Assembly (NCBI GenBank): GCA_944383405.1
Contig: CALWPL010000001.1
Span: 124,001 to 188,000 of the forward strand
From: an uncultured Clostridia bacterium
GTDB taxonomy: Bacteria > Bacillota > Clostridia > Christensenellales > UBA1242
Reading direction: 5' to 3'
DNA: 64,000 nucleotides
A program made the position numbers and the translations under genes. Position 1 is the first letter of the stretch. Each line of letters starts with the position of its first letter. Of the stretch, positions 51,154 to 61,126 are shown in pieces. The notes under the pieces are model-generated. The model was not told where the DNA came from. It searched no databases and worked only from the letters and a program-made list of their open reading frames with translations.

Positions 51154-51655
51154 AATTTTCTTTTTCAAAACTTGAACCGCAATATGGGCAATAAAAGCCG
51201 TCAGCAGTTTTTTCTAGTACACCGCCACAATTATTACATTTATTTTGTATAATTTTCTTTTTAGGTGGTGTTTTATCATTTGGGGTTAGTGTTGTGCCAT
51301 CAAACAAATATCCATAGATATATTTTTTGTTAATTGCTTGTGTTACATAACTTTTTGCTGTTTTTTCATTTATTTGTAATTGGCTTGCAATTTGGCTTAT
51401 AGAGGTTAAATTTTCTTCCATAACAGCATCGACAACTCTTTTTAAACTTTTTAAATTTCCAAAACTAACCCAAAGAAGTGGCATTCCATAAAATCCAAAA
51501 ACAACAAAAATGATGCCTATAACAAGTCCAAACCAAAAAGAATTTATTGCTGAAAAAATAATAATTGGAATACCGACGACAAAGAGAATGCTAGCAATAA
51601 TACTAATAGTTAATTTGCTTTTAATATCCTTATCAATATTTGATTTATTATTCAT
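51152..51655 (-). CDS. Membrane protein with HTH and zinc-ribbon domains
   Basis: 167 residues. Two adjacent membrane helices (about 14-35 and 38-58), then a helix-turn-helix-like segment (LTSISQIASQLQINEKTAKSYVTQA, about 79-103), then a C-terminal zinc ribbon with CNNCG (about 140) and CPYCGSSF (about 155). This order occurs in small Bacillota proteins of unknown function; a membrane-tethered sensor or regulator is possible. The start at 51655 has no strong ribosome site. Confidence 0.7.
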   Translation of the reverse strand: MNNKSNIDKDIKSKLTISIIASILFVVGIPIIIFSAINSFWFGLVIGIIFVVFGFYGMPLLWVSFGNLKSLKRVVDAVMEENLTSISQIASQLQINEKTAKSYVTQAINKKYIYGYLFDGTTLTPNDKTPPKKKIIQNKCNNCGGVLEKTADGFYCPYCGSSFEKEN

Positions 51656-51733
51656 ATTTTTATTATATTAAAATTTTTTCTAAATATCAATTAAAAATTT
51701 GAACAAAAATAGAACTATTGACAAATAATTTTT

Positions 51734-52699
51734 ATGTTGCATATAAAAATAAGAATGAAAGCAAAATTTAAAGACATTGAAAAACTTTTTATAGATACGC
51801 CATTACTTGAAATTAAGTATAAATATAAAAATAAAATTAGGATAGTATATGCTAAATGTGAATGGTATTCTTTGACGGGAAGCATTAAAGATAAGGTTGC
51901 TTATCAGATTTTTTTTGATGCTTATACAAAAGGAAAATTGAAAGACGGAGACAAGATAGTTGAAGTATCAAGTGGGAATATGGGAATTTCAGTTTGTGCA
52001 GTCTCAAACTTATTAAATTTAAAAACAACAATTTTAATGCCAAAAACTGTGAGTGATGAAAGGAAAAAACTAATAAGACTTTATGGGGCAACATTAATAG
52101 AAACAGAAAATTTTAAAGAAGCATTTAGGTTATGTAAAAGGTATGAGAAAGAAGGCTATTTTTGTCCAAGTCAATTTTCAAATATAAGCAACATAAAGGT
52201 GCATTATAATTTAACGGGAAATGAAATTTTAAAACTTTTAGGGGACCTCCATGTAAACGCTTTTGTTGCAGGAGTTGGAACTAGTGGAACGCTGATGGGC
52301 GTAGGGAAAATACTAAAAGAAAAATTAAAATTAAAAGTAATAGCACTTGAACCAAAAAATGCTCAAATACTATCTAATTGTCCGCCATTTAAAACGCATA
52401 AGATTCAAGGGTTGAGTGATGAGATTTTACCAAAATTATACAACAGAAATTTAGTTGACAATATTATTCAAATCTCAGATGAAGACGCAATTTCAATGGC
52501 TCAAAAGTTATGTAAAGAGTTGTCTTTGGGGGTTGGCATTTCGAGTGGGGCAAATTTTTTAGGAGCAATACTTTCAGGAGATAAAGCAGTTACTATTTTT
52601 CCAGATGATAATAAGAAATATTTATCCACAAGTTTGGGTCAAATTGTGGAAACAGAACTTATAAAAAATATAGAACTCTTGTCATTTTCAGTTTTATAA
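51734..52699 (+). CDS. Cysteine-synthase-family PLP enzyme
   Basis: 321 residues, fold type II PLP enzyme. The Schiff-base lysine lies in SLTGSIKDKVA (Lys52), followed by EVSSGNMGISV (about 82-92), the phosphate-binding GVGTSGTLMGVG (about 177-188) and ISSGANF near 274. Closest in pattern to O-acetylserine sulfhydrylase or cystathionine beta-synthase-like enzymes. SSGNMG rather than TSGNTG is somewhat unusual and may mean another amino-acid substrate. No clear ribosome site; ATGs at 51734 and 51755 are both possible starts. Confidence 0.82.
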   Translation: MLHIKIRMKAKFKDIEKLFIDTPLLEIKYKYKNKIRIVYAKCEWYSLTGSIKDKVAYQIFFDAYTKGKLKDGDKIVEVSSGNMGISVCAVSNLLNLKTTILMPKTVSDERKKLIRLYGATLIETENFKEAFRLCKRYEKEGYFCPSQFSNISNIKVHYNLTGNEILKLLGDLHVNAFVAGVGTSGTLMGVGKILKEKLKLKVIALEPKNAQILSNCPPFKTHKIQGLSDEILPKLYNRNLVDNIIQISDEDAISMAQKLCKELSLGVGISSGANFLGAILSGDKAVTIFPDDNKKYLSTSLGQIVETELIKNIELLSFSVL

Positions 52700-52926
52700 T
52701 TTAAAGTTGCTTTTTATTTATACTATGTATTAAATAGTGATGATATGTTTTAATTTTAAAGGTTATTAATTTTAATAAATTTATAAGCAAAAGAATAAAT
52801 ATAAAAATGTATGTACTGGTTGTTTAATTGTTCTTTGGCAATTTGCACAAAATAAAAATAAATTGTAAACCCAGTTGACAAATTTATTTATTCTGAGTAT
52901 TATGTACCGCTGGGTAGGGTTTTAAA

Positions 52927-53349
52927 ATGATTTCAAAAAAACAAGCAGAAGAAGTTTTAAAAAGATTTATTGATAGTAGGCCGATAAATTTGATAAAAAA
53001 ATTGGATGATATAGATGCTGGAATGGGTTTTATATTAGTTTATTTGAGCCATTCAAAAGAAGATATTTATGCCAATGAGATTAGTCAAAAGATGAATATT
53101 TCACGCAGTAGGGTTGCGGTTTTGTTAAAAAAACTTGACGGGAAAGGACTTATAAAGAAATATGCATCAGAAAATGACGCAAGAATTGAAGTTTTAAAAT
53201 TGACAAAAAAAGGGCAAATGGTTGTAGAAGATATGAAGCAAAAGGTGCTTGATGTTACAATTAAAATAATTGATAAAGTGGGCTTAGAAAACATTAATAA
53301 ATTTATAGATATTTCAGAAAAAATAAAGATGGCTATTGAAATAAATTAA
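52927..53349 (+). CDS. MarR-family transcriptional regulator
   Basis: 140 residues. Winged helix with YANEISQKMNISRSRVAVLLKKLDGKGLIKKYASENDAR (about 48-87), the standard MarR recognition helix and wing; flanking helices form the dimer interface. It stands 46 bp before a two-gene ABC exporter, which it probably represses until a toxic ligand binds. The promoter region upstream contains TTGACA at about 52875. Confidence 0.88.
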   Translation: MISKKQAEEVLKRFIDSRPINLIKKLDDIDAGMGFILVYLSHSKEDIYANEISQKMNISRSRVAVLLKKLDGKGLIKKYASENDARIEVLKLTKKGQMVVEDMKQKVLDVTIKIIDKVGLENINKFIDISEKIKMAIEIN

Positions 53350-53394
53350 TTTTTAAATCTAATGTTAACTAGGATTACAAAACAGGAGGAAAAA

Positions 53395-55140
53395 GTGTTT
53401 AAATTATTTAGATATTTACAAAAGGAAGATTGGCTTTCAATATTTTTTATTGTTGGCTTTGTTGTGTTGCAGGTGTGGTTAGATCTCACAATGCCAGATT
53501 ATACAATGAAATTAACTTCGGCGGTTTCAGGTGGCGGAGTAACAATGAATGATGTTTGGGTAAATGGTGGGATGATGTTATTATGTGCATTTGGTAGCAT
53601 GGTTTGCACATTTATTTGTGGTTACCTTTGTGCACGGCTTTCAAGTTCTTTTTCAAAAAGAGTAAGAAGTAAATTAAATGATAAGATTTGTTCATTTTCT
53701 CCAACGGAAATGAAAAAGTTTTCAATTCCAAGTCTTATTACAAGAACGACAAATGATGTTAATCAGATTCAAATGTTTGTGGCTGTAGGACTTCAAATTT
53801 TAATAAAGGCCCCAATTCTTGCAATTTGGGCGGTTACCAAAATATCTCAAACTTCAATTGAGTGGACAATGGCCACTTTGATTTGCGTTGTTATTTTGGT
53901 TGCTCTTGTTGGGCTTATTGTTTGTATTGTTTTACCTAAGTTTAAAAAGGTCCAAAAATTAATTGATAATTTGAACAATGCGACAAGAGAAAACATTTCA
54001 GGAGTTAGGGTTGTTAGAGCTTTTAATGCAGAAGATTATCAAGAGAAAAAATTTGAAAAAAACAATAAAGAACTTACTGATAATCAACTTTTCACATCAA
54101 AGGCAACAGGTACTTTAATGCCAATTATGACTTTGTGTATGAATGGCTTAACACTTGCTATTTACTGGATAGGTGCAATACTTATTAATCAAGCAGAAAG
54201 ACTAGAAAGGGCAACTCTTATTGGGAATATGACTGCCTTTACCCAGTATGCATTGCAAGTTGTTATGGCGTTTATAATGCTTATAGCCATATTTATTATT
54301 TTGCCAAGGGCGATGGTGTCTGCAAAGCGTATTAATGAAGTTTTAGATACAAAGATTTCTATGCACGATGGAAATGTTACTAATGGCAAAACACAAGGAG
54401 AAATTGAATTTAGAGATGTTTCCTTTAAATACTTTGATGGGGCAAGCAATGTAATATCAGACATTTCCTTTAAGGTAAACAAGGGAGAAACAGTTGCCAT
54501 TATTGGGGCGACTGGCTCTGGAAAAACTACTCTTATTGATTTAATTCCAAGATTTAATGACGCAACAGGTGGCGAAGTATTAGTTGATGGAGTAAATGTT
54601 AAAGAATATAAGCAAGAAGTTTTAAATAATAAGATAGCGGTAGTTTCTCAAAAGGCATGTTTGTTTAAGGGAGATATAAAAAGCAATATAACTTATGGTT
54701 GCGATGAAGAAATCCCAGACGATGATGAAAGAATAAAACTAGCACTTGACATTTCGCAATCTAATTTTGTTAGTAATTTGGAGAAGGGAATACATAGCCC
54801 AGTTGCTCAAGGTGGAACAAATTTTTCTGGTGGACAGAAGCAAAGGTTATCAATAGCAAGGGCGGTTTTTAAGGATGCAGAAATTATAATTTTTGATGAT
54901 AGTTTTTCAGCACTTGACTATAAAACAGATATGATGGTAAGAAAAAATTTAAAAGAGAAGTTGTCTGATAAGACAATAATAATTGTTGCTCAAAGAATAG
55001 GAACAATTAGGCATGCAGATAAAATCCTTGTATTAGAAGATGGAAAGATTGTAGGTAAAGGGACACATGAAGAACTTATTAAAAATTGTAATACCTATAA
55101 AGAAATTGCTTTGTCGCAACTTTCAAAGGAGGAGTTATAA
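53395..55140 (+). CDS. ABC multidrug exporter half-transporter 1 (degenerate site partner)
   Basis: 581 residues from the GTG at 53395, chosen because AGGAGG precedes it; an in-frame ATG at 53362 has none. Six-helix exporter domain, then an ATPase with Walker A GATGSGKTT (about 371-379), signature FSGGQKQR and Walker B IIIFDDSFSALD. Aspartate replaces the catalytic glutamate after Walker B, as in the degenerate halves of heterodimeric exporters such as BmrC or TM287. Stop and next start overlap (TAATG). Confidence 0.92.
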   Translation: MFKLFRYLQKEDWLSIFFIVGFVVLQVWLDLTMPDYTMKLTSAVSGGGVTMNDVWVNGGMMLLCAFGSMVCTFICGYLCARLSSSFSKRVRSKLNDKICSFSPTEMKKFSIPSLITRTTNDVNQIQMFVAVGLQILIKAPILAIWAVTKISQTSIEWTMATLICVVILVALVGLIVCIVLPKFKKVQKLIDNLNNATRENISGVRVVRAFNAEDYQEKKFEKNNKELTDNQLFTSKATGTLMPIMTLCMNGLTLAIYWIGAILINQAERLERATLIGNMTAFTQYALQVVMAFIMLIAIFIILPRAMVSAKRINEVLDTKISMHDGNVTNGKTQGEIEFRDVSFKYFDGASNVISDISFKVNKGETVAIIGATGSGKTTLIDLIPRFNDATGGEVLVDGVNVKEYKQEVLNNKIAVVSQKACLFKGDIKSNITYGCDEEIPDDDERIKLALDISQSNFVSNLEKGIHSPVAQGGTNFSGGQKQRLSIARAVFKDAEIIIFDDSFSALDYKTDMMVRKNLKEKLSDKTIIIVAQRIGTIRHADKILVLEDGKIVGKGTHEELIKNCNTYKEIALSQLSKEEL

Positions 55141-56936
55141 TGGCTTTGAAGAATAGGAATAATGCTAATTTTACAAAAAAAGAAAAATTTGACGCAAAAT
55201 CATTTAAAAGAGTTCTATCATATTGTAAGCCTGTTATGACGATGTTTGTAATAAGTTTAGTATGTGCTATTATTGGAAATATTACAACGATTATAGGTCC
55301 ACAAAAAGTACAAGACCTTATCAATGTTATAACAAATGGTATTGCAACAAGCATTGACATGACAGCATTTGTTCAAATTGCAGTTTTTTTAATTTGCCTT
55401 TATAGCGTTGGCGCACTTTTTAATTATTTACAGCAGTTTTTGATGGCTATTGTTACTCAAAAGACATCAAAAAAACTTAGAACAGATATAAATTTAAAAA
55501 TTAATAAACTGCCACTCGCTTATTTTGACAAGACTACAAAAGGTGATATATTAAGTAGAGTAACAAATGATGTAGACACTATTTCACAAACACTTGGTTC
55601 ATCAATTGCAAATTTAATTAGTTCGGTTATTCTGTTTTTTGGTGTAATAATAATGATGTTTGTAACGAATTGGATACTAGCACTTGTAACTATTGCGACT
55701 TCGTTGTTTGGCTTTCTTTTCCTTGCTATAATACTTAAAAAATCTCAAAAATACTTTAATAAAAGACAGATTCATATTGGAGAATTGAATGGTCAGGTTG
55801 AAGAAACTTACTCTAACTACAATGTAGTTAAATCATATAATGCTGTTAATAATGAAAAAATTAAATTTGAAAAGAGCAATGATGAGATTTGCAAAGTTGT
55901 GCGTAAAGCAGAGTTTATGTCGAGTCTTATGCCCCCTATAATGTCTTTTGTTGGAGATTTAGCGTATGTACTAATTTTTGTTGTAGGGGTGTCAATAATT
56001 ATTTCAGGTGGAACGAGTGTTACTATTGGAACTCTGATTGCTTTTGTTATGTACGCAAGGTTATTTTCTCAGCCACTTAGAACTTTTGCACAAAGTTTAT
56101 CATCTATTCAACAGGCTTCTGCGGCATCAAAAAGGGTATTTGAGATTTTGGATGAAAAAGAACTTGAAGATGAAAGCAATAAGACAAAAACTCTATCTCA
56201 TGTTAAAGGAGATGTTGAATTTAAAAATGTTAAATTTGGATATAATAAAGATAGAATAATTATCAAAAATTTTTCCGCAAAATTAAAATCTGGACAAAAA
56301 GTTGCCATTGTTGGACCCACAGGTGCTGGGAAGACTACAATTGTAAATTTGCTTATGAGATTTTATGAGATAAATTCTGGAGATATACTTATTGATGGAA
56401 TTTCAATAAAAGACATAACGAGAGAAAATGTTCATGATTTGTTTGATATGATTTTACAAGACACTTGGGTTTTTGATGGGACGATAAGAGAAAATTTAGT
56501 TTACAACAAAGAAGGGGTTACTGATGAAAAATTAAATGAAGTTTGTAATGCCGTTGGGCTTTCACATTTTATTAATACTCTGCCAAACGGCTATGACACA
56601 AGGCTTTCAGATGTTAATGCTTTGTCCGAAGGTCAAAAGCAACAACTTACTATTGCAAGAGCAATGATAAAAGATTCTCCACTTTTAATACTTGACGAAG
56701 CGACTAGTAATGTGGATACAAGAACTGAACTCATAATACAAAAAGCAATGGATGAACTGACAAAAGATAGAACTTCTTTTGTTATTGCTCATAGACTTTC
56801 AACAATAAGAGATGCAGATATTATTTTAGTTATGAAAGATGGCGACATTGTTGAGCAAGGAACTCATAATGAATTGTTAGAAAAGAAAGGCTTTTATGCT
56901 GAATTATACAATAGTCAATTTGCTGATGTTGGCTAA
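55140..56936 (+). CDS. ABC multidrug exporter half-transporter 2 (catalytic partner)
   Basis: 598 residues. Six-helix domain, then an ATPase with Walker A GPTGAGKTT (about 391-399), Walker B LLILDEATSNVD with the catalytic Glu, and an altered signature LSEGQKQQ instead of LSGGQ. The degenerate signature here and the missing Glu in the partner fall on the same composite site, the hallmark of an asymmetric heterodimer. Coupled to gene 1 by TAATG with GGAGG inside its end. Confidence 0.93.
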   Translation: MALKNRNNANFTKKEKFDAKSFKRVLSYCKPVMTMFVISLVCAIIGNITTIIGPQKVQDLINVITNGIATSIDMTAFVQIAVFLICLYSVGALFNYLQQFLMAIVTQKTSKKLRTDINLKINKLPLAYFDKTTKGDILSRVTNDVDTISQTLGSSIANLISSVILFFGVIIMMFVTNWILALVTIATSLFGFLFLAIILKKSQKYFNKRQIHIGELNGQVEETYSNYNVVKSYNAVNNEKIKFEKSNDEICKVVRKAEFMSSLMPPIMSFVGDLAYVLIFVVGVSIIISGGTSVTIGTLIAFVMYARLFSQPLRTFAQSLSSIQQASAASKRVFEILDEKELEDESNKTKTLSHVKGDVEFKNVKFGYNKDRIIIKNFSAKLKSGQKVAIVGPTGAGKTTIVNLLMRFYEINSGDILIDGISIKDITRENVHDLFDMILQDTWVFDGTIRENLVYNKEGVTDEKLNEVCNAVGLSHFINTLPNGYDTRLSDVNALSEGQKQQLTIARAMIKDSPLLILDEATSNVDTRTELIIQKAMDELTKDRTSFVIAHRLSTIRDADIILVMKDGDIVEQGTHNELLEKKGFYAELYNSQFADVG

Positions 56937-56951
56937 TAAAAGGAGTAAAAT

Positions 56952-57488
56952 ATGAAGGAATTTTTAAGGACATTGAAAATAGCAGGTATTTTATGCTTAG
57001 TGGTTAGTTTATTTAATATTTATTCGTTAATGATGGACATTTTTGTAATAGAATTTTCAGTTTATTTTATTGTTTCAGATTCAATTTGTCTTGCTTTTTC
57101 ACTTATAACTGGTATTACATATTTATGTTTTTTAAGGAAGAGCGAAGAAAAGATTTTGCAGCAAAAACTTGTTTTTTCTATTTTACTTTTTCTAAATATT
57201 TTTAATGGACTTGTTGTATGGATTATTTCATTTTGGGCCTTAATTGCTGTAAATAAATTACAGGCTGAAAAAACAGCCGTATATTTAAACGGACAAAGTG
57301 AAAATAATTTTAATTTATCTAATGATGAAACAATAATAGTAGACAATAAGGAAACCTACGAAATACGACAAAAATCACAAGCACTTGTTACAAGGCTTGA
57401 AGAATTAAAAAAACTTAGGGACAAAAATCTAATAAGTGAAGAAGAGTATAATAACTTGCGACAAGAAGCAATAAAAACAATGCTTTAG
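56952..57488 (+). CDS. Membrane protein with C-terminal SHOCT domain
   Basis: 178 residues: three to four hydrophobic segments (about 10-30, 34-55, 70-100), then an acidic linker and a C-terminal SHOCT motif (RLEELKKLRDKNLISEEEYNNLRQEAI, about 145-172). SHOCT is a short oligomerisation or targeting motif. It follows the ABC exporter by 15 bp with AAGGAG and is probably the last gene of the MarR-ABC operon. Function unknown. Confidence 0.8.
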   Translation: MKEFLRTLKIAGILCLVVSLFNIYSLMMDIFVIEFSVYFIVSDSICLAFSLITGITYLCFLRKSEEKILQQKLVFSILLFLNIFNGLVVWIISFWALIAVNKLQAEKTAVYLNGQSENNFNLSNDETIIVDNKETYEIRQKSQALVTRLEELKKLRDKNLISEEEYNNLRQEAIKTML

Positions 57489-57531
57489 TTTAAATGTTTA
57501 ATAATATGAGGGAAAAATAATAATTTTAATA

Positions 57532-57608
57532 TGGTGCATCACGAGGGACTCTAACCCCCAACACCTGGTTCCGAAGACCAGTGCTCTATACAATTGAGCT
57601 AGTGATGC
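57532..57608 (-). tRNA. tRNA-Arg(TCG)
   Basis: Minus strand: acceptor GCATCAC/GTGATGC, encoded CCA, anticodon stem CTGGT/ACCAG with loop CTTCGGA, anticodon TCG. The T-loop reads GGTTAGAGTCC rather than the usual GGTTCGAATCC, so T54-psi55-C56 appears as T-A-G, an unusual feature. Confidence 0.88.
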
Positions 57609-57772
57609 ATAATGGTTGTAAATTTGAAGTTTATAGATAAAATAAATTTGGGCAAATTTGTTTATTTAAACTCCTTTATTAAATTTACAACTTTTTTTTT
57701 ATTTTTGCAAGTATAACCATTTGATTTTATTACAAAATTTTAATATACTGGTATTTACAAAAAGGGAATAGA

Positions 57773-58522
57773 ATGTCGAATAATCAGGCTGAATTTAAAA
57801 CATATTATAAAGTATACAATAAAAAAAATAAAGTTTTAAACTCTATATTAACAGCAATTAGTATTGTTGTATGTTTTTTTTGTATTACTATTGTATGTCT
57901 TAGTGTTGTTTTTTTTAGAGCACAAGTTATTGGAGCGTCAATGCAACCTACATTTAACATTTCTTTAGGTGAAAATGAGAACCCAGAAACTTCAATTTAT
58001 AAAGATATAGTAGTTGTTAATAGATTTCAAAAAGGAACAAATGGAGACATTGTTTTAATAGATAAATCAGCAGAAGATATTGAATATAGCGGGGGGATAA
58101 TATCAATAAAGGAAGAAACATTAATAAAAAGAATTATCGCTTCTCAAGGGCAGGTTTTAAGTATTAGATATATTGATGAGTATGGGTATTGTCAATATTA
58201 TATTAATGGCGAACTTTTAAATGAGCCATACATCAAATCTCAATATGATATGAATGAAAAGTATTTTGAACTTTTTTGTCAGTGTAATGACAATAAAGAA
58301 AATAATTTTCAAATAGAATATACAAATAGTTATAAAGAAGCAAGTATTACTATTGGTAAAAATCAAGTGTTTGTACTAGGAGATAATAGGGGAAATAGTG
58401 AAGATAGCCATATTTTTGGGCCAGTAAATATTGATGAAATTATGGGCAAAGTTGTTTATTATTATGCTTATGATGAAAGTTTAATAGGTGCACTTTGGCA
58501 AGAATTTTGCTCATTATTTTAG
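57773..58522 (+). CDS. lepB: Signal peptidase I
   Basis: 249 residues. One N-terminal membrane helix (about 24-48), then the S26 catalytic domain: Ser56 in GASMQPTF, Lys119 in TLIKRIIA, box D-E residues GDNRGNSEDS (about 204-213) and HIFGPV. It removes signal peptides of secreted proteins at the outer face of the membrane. A long insertion (about 63-80 and 150-190) makes it larger than minimal Gram-positive SipS. Converges with radC with a 4-bp overlap. Confidence 0.92.
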   Translation: MSNNQAEFKTYYKVYNKKNKVLNSILTAISIVVCFFCITIVCLSVVFFRAQVIGASMQPTFNISLGENENPETSIYKDIVVVNRFQKGTNGDIVLIDKSAEDIEYSGGIISIKEETLIKRIIASQGQVLSIRYIDEYGYCQYYINGELLNEPYIKSQYDMNEKYFELFCQCNDNKENNFQIEYTNSYKEASITIGKNQVFVLGDNRGNSEDSHIFGPVNIDEIMGKVVYYYAYDESLIGALWQEFCSLF

Positions 58523-59301
58523 TCTCTATCATCATCGTCAACTGAATATTTGAATCCTTCATCATAAAGTGCTGAGCGCAATGTTGAGAAGGAAGTTTGA
58601 CTTTTCTCATTCCCAAGTAATTTATTTTGGAAGAAACTATAGTAACCTTCATGTGAAATAATTATATGATCACAAAGCCTAACATTTAAGCCATCAAGAA
58701 TAAGATTTATTGTTTTTGTAAACTTTATGTCCTGTGCTGATGGGGTTGGAAGCCCACTTGGATGCGTATGGCAGATAACAACGGAATGGGCTTTTGAATT
58801 AATAATATTGTTTATAAACTCTTTGTTATCAAATTGAACTTTATAAGTTGAGCCTAGTCCCATTTCACAAAAGCAAATTAATTTGCCTCGTGAGTTAAGA
58901 CAAATATAGTAGAATTTTTCAATGTCTGTTATTGAAACTATCTCTTTTAGAAATTCAATTATTTGTTTTGTGTTTTGGAGATATGGTTGTTCTGTTGCTT
59001 TGCTCTTTTTATAAAAGTCAATAAATTTTGATTGAAAGAAAATAAAGGATGCTACTACATGGCCAACTCCTTTTACTTGTCTTAAACTCTCATAAGGTGC
59101 TTCAAGAACTCCTACTAGGCTTCCAAACTTATTTATTAGCATGTGTGCGAGTGGATTTGTGTCTTTTTGTGGTATTACATAAGATAACATTAGTTCAAGA
59201 ATTTGATGCTCATTCATAAAATTAAAAGCACCTGCCTTAAATTGTTGTCTTAATCTTTCTCTGTGTCCTGCATGTAAATTTTTAGTTTCATCTTCCTTCA
59301 T
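58519..59301 (-). CDS. radC: RadC family protein (MPN/JAMM domain)
   Basis: 260 residues. An N-terminal HhH-like UPF0758 region (RERLRQQFKAGAFNFMNEHQILELML) includes VKGVGHVVA. The JAMM metal motif reads CHTHPSGLPTPSAQD in the C-terminal half, with the matching upstream Glu region. Despite the name a direct repair role is unproved; family members are often on mobile elements but also in the core genome as here. GGAAGG ribosome site. The C-terminal tail is acidic (SVDDDDRD). Confidence 0.92.
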   Translation of the reverse strand: MKEDETKNLHAGHRERLRQQFKAGAFNFMNEHQILELMLSYVIPQKDTNPLAHMLINKFGSLVGVLEAPYESLRQVKGVGHVVASFIFFQSKFIDFYKKSKATEQPYLQNTKQIIEFLKEIVSITDIEKFYYICLNSRGKLICFCEMGLGSTYKVQFDNKEFINNIINSKAHSVVICHTHPSGLPTPSAQDIKFTKTINLILDGLNVRLCDHIIISHEGYYSFFQNKLLGNEKSQTSFSTLRSALYDEGFKYSVDDDDRD

Positions 59302-59495
59302 ATTATTCCTTCCTTTAAAAGACTGACTCTATACATGAAAAAAAATATCAATTTTTGTATAAAAAGGTCAAGCAAATTTAATATTTTTTTATTAATATTG
59401 CCTTGTATTTTGCATTTTGATGGGGGATGTCTTTGAAAGATTTGACTTTTTTAAAAATTTTTGTTAAATATAATTAAAATATTGGAGGTTTTCTT

Positions 59496-60377
59496 ATGGC
59501 AGATAAAATTATAAACAAAATACAAATTACTGCGGATAGTACTATAGACTTATCACAAGAAATTTATGATAAATTTAATATAAAAATAATACCTTTTGTA
59601 GTTACTCTTGGAGATAAAACTTATTATGATGGAGTTGATATCCAACCTTCTGATATATACGACCATGTTGCTCAAACAAAAGAACTTCCAAAAACAGGTG
59701 CAAGAAGCCCAGAAGATTTAGAAAAGTTTTTTTCTCAATTTACAGATAAGGGTTATGATGTAATCCACATTGGTATAGGCTCAAAACTTAGTAGCGGATA
59801 TGAATATGCTAGTGTAGTCGCAAAGGAGAACCCAAAGGTTCATGTTATTGATACTTATGCCCTGTCTTCTGGGTCGGGGCTTCTTGCTATGTACGCAAGT
59901 GAACTTGCTGCGTCAAATAAATTTACTGCAGAACAAATAGTCGAAAAATTAAATGCTAGAGCCCAGCATACGCAAACATCTTTTGTTGTCGAAAAATTAA
60001 ATTATTTATATAAGGGTGGAAGATGTAGCATGCTAAGTTTGCTTGGTGCAAATTTACTTAGAATTAAACCTTGCTTGCAGTTAAAAGATGGGAAAATAGT
60101 CGTTACTAAAAAGTATATTGGGAATATGGTTAACTGCCTTAGAAAGTATGTGATTGACGAACTGATAACATATAATACCCCAGACCATACAAGGATTATG
60201 ATAACTTATACAACAGCGACTGAAGAAATGTTAAATGTTGTAAAAGAAGAAATTGAAAAATATGGAAAATTTAAAGAAATTTTAATTACAAAAGCGGGTA
60301 GCGTTATTACTTCTCACTGTGGCGAGCATACACTTGGGATATTATATTTGAATGACGGCGACGAAGGACATTATTAA
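59496..60377 (+). CDS. DegV family fatty-acid-binding protein
   Basis: 293 residues, full length. Opens ITADSTIDLSQEI with the conserved ADS(T/S)xDL motif, then PFVVTLGDKTYYDGVDI and TGARSPEDLEKFFSQF; the C-terminal domain includes YKGGRCS and SHCGEHTLGI. DegV/FakB proteins bind a fatty acid and present it to a kinase (FakA) for phosphorylation. Paralogues are common in Bacillota. GGAGG 7 nt before the ATG; followed by a clear terminator. Confidence 0.92.
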   Translation: MADKIINKIQITADSTIDLSQEIYDKFNIKIIPFVVTLGDKTYYDGVDIQPSDIYDHVAQTKELPKTGARSPEDLEKFFSQFTDKGYDVIHIGIGSKLSSGYEYASVVAKENPKVHVIDTYALSSGSGLLAMYASELAASNKFTAEQIVEKLNARAQHTQTSFVVEKLNYLYKGGRCSMLSLLGANLLRIKPCLQLKDGKIVVTKKYIGNMVNCLRKYVIDELITYNTPDHTRIMITYTTATEEMLNVVKEEIEKYGKFKEILITKAGSVITSHCGEHTLGILYLNDGDEGHY

Positions 60378-60853
60378 ATCAGGTTTAGTTTACTTTTTTG
60401 GAAATAATTAAAAGGAACATTGCATTTTAACCCTGCGGGTTATTTCAATATGTTCTCTTTTTTTATTTGGCCCATTTTGAGCAAATTTGCTCTTCATGAG
60501 AATACTTTATTTTTGCAAAGGTTTTTTTATTTTACAAATTTCAAATTTTGCTAGCCTTAACCTTTTTTAAAACTAATACAAAAATTTTATTGATTTTGCG
60601 TTTTATTCTATAAAGTTTTTTTAATTTTGTTAGTATTAAAAAAGATATAACCTTACTCTAAATTTTTATTTTTATGTGATTAGGAATTGATTTTTGGGCA
60701 ATAATTTTATAGCAATTATAGGGAAATACTAAAAAATCAGTAAAAAAAAGATAAAAAAATAAAAAAATTGGTCAAATTTGTTAGGAATTATCAATGTTTT
60801 ATGATATTATATTGCTAACCTTTTAAGGAAAATTAGTGAAAAGGAGAATTTTT
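60378..60853. other. Intergenic region before the HU gene
   Basis: 476 bp: the degV terminator, then very AT-rich sequence with runs of T and A that may be curved, and the HU leader with AAGGAG. A TATGATATTATATTG stretch near 60800-60815 probably holds the -10. Nothing else seen. Confidence 0.5.
60411..60468 (+). terminator. Terminator after degV
   Basis: Outer arms GGAACAT/ATGTTC and inner AACCC/GGGTT stem, followed by T7. Confidence 0.7.
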
Positions 60854-61126
60854 ATGAATAAAGGTGAATTAATTAGTGCAATGGCTTCAAAGGCAGGTTT
60901 TACACTTAGAGATGCAGACGAAGCATATAAGGCATTTGTCTCAACAGTTGTTGAAGCACTCAAAAAAGGGGAAGAAGTTTCTCTTGCAGGATTTGGTACT
61001 TTTAAAGTAAAAGAAAGAGCAGAGAGAAAGGGTGTTAATCCACAAACAAAACAAACAATTACTATTCCAGCCTCAAAAATGCCAAGTTTTAAATTTGGTA
61101 AGTCTTTTAAGGATATGATTAAGTAA
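60854..61126 (+). CDS. hup: HU family DNA-binding protein
   Basis: 90 residues from the ATG at 60854, with AAGGAG 8 nt upstream (an in-frame ATG at 60836 is too early). Classic HU: MNKGELISAMASKAGF, EALKKGEEVSLAGFGTFKVKERAERKGVNPQTK with the DNA-inserting proline in NPQTK, and a C-terminal FKFGKSFKDMI. It bends and compacts DNA as a homodimer. The surrounding 400-bp AT-rich gaps fit a strong, highly expressed gene. Confidence 0.95.
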   Translation: MNKGELISAMASKAGFTLRDADEAYKAFVSTVVEALKKGEEVSLAGFGTFKVKERAERKGVNPQTKQTITIPASKMPSFKFGKSFKDMIK

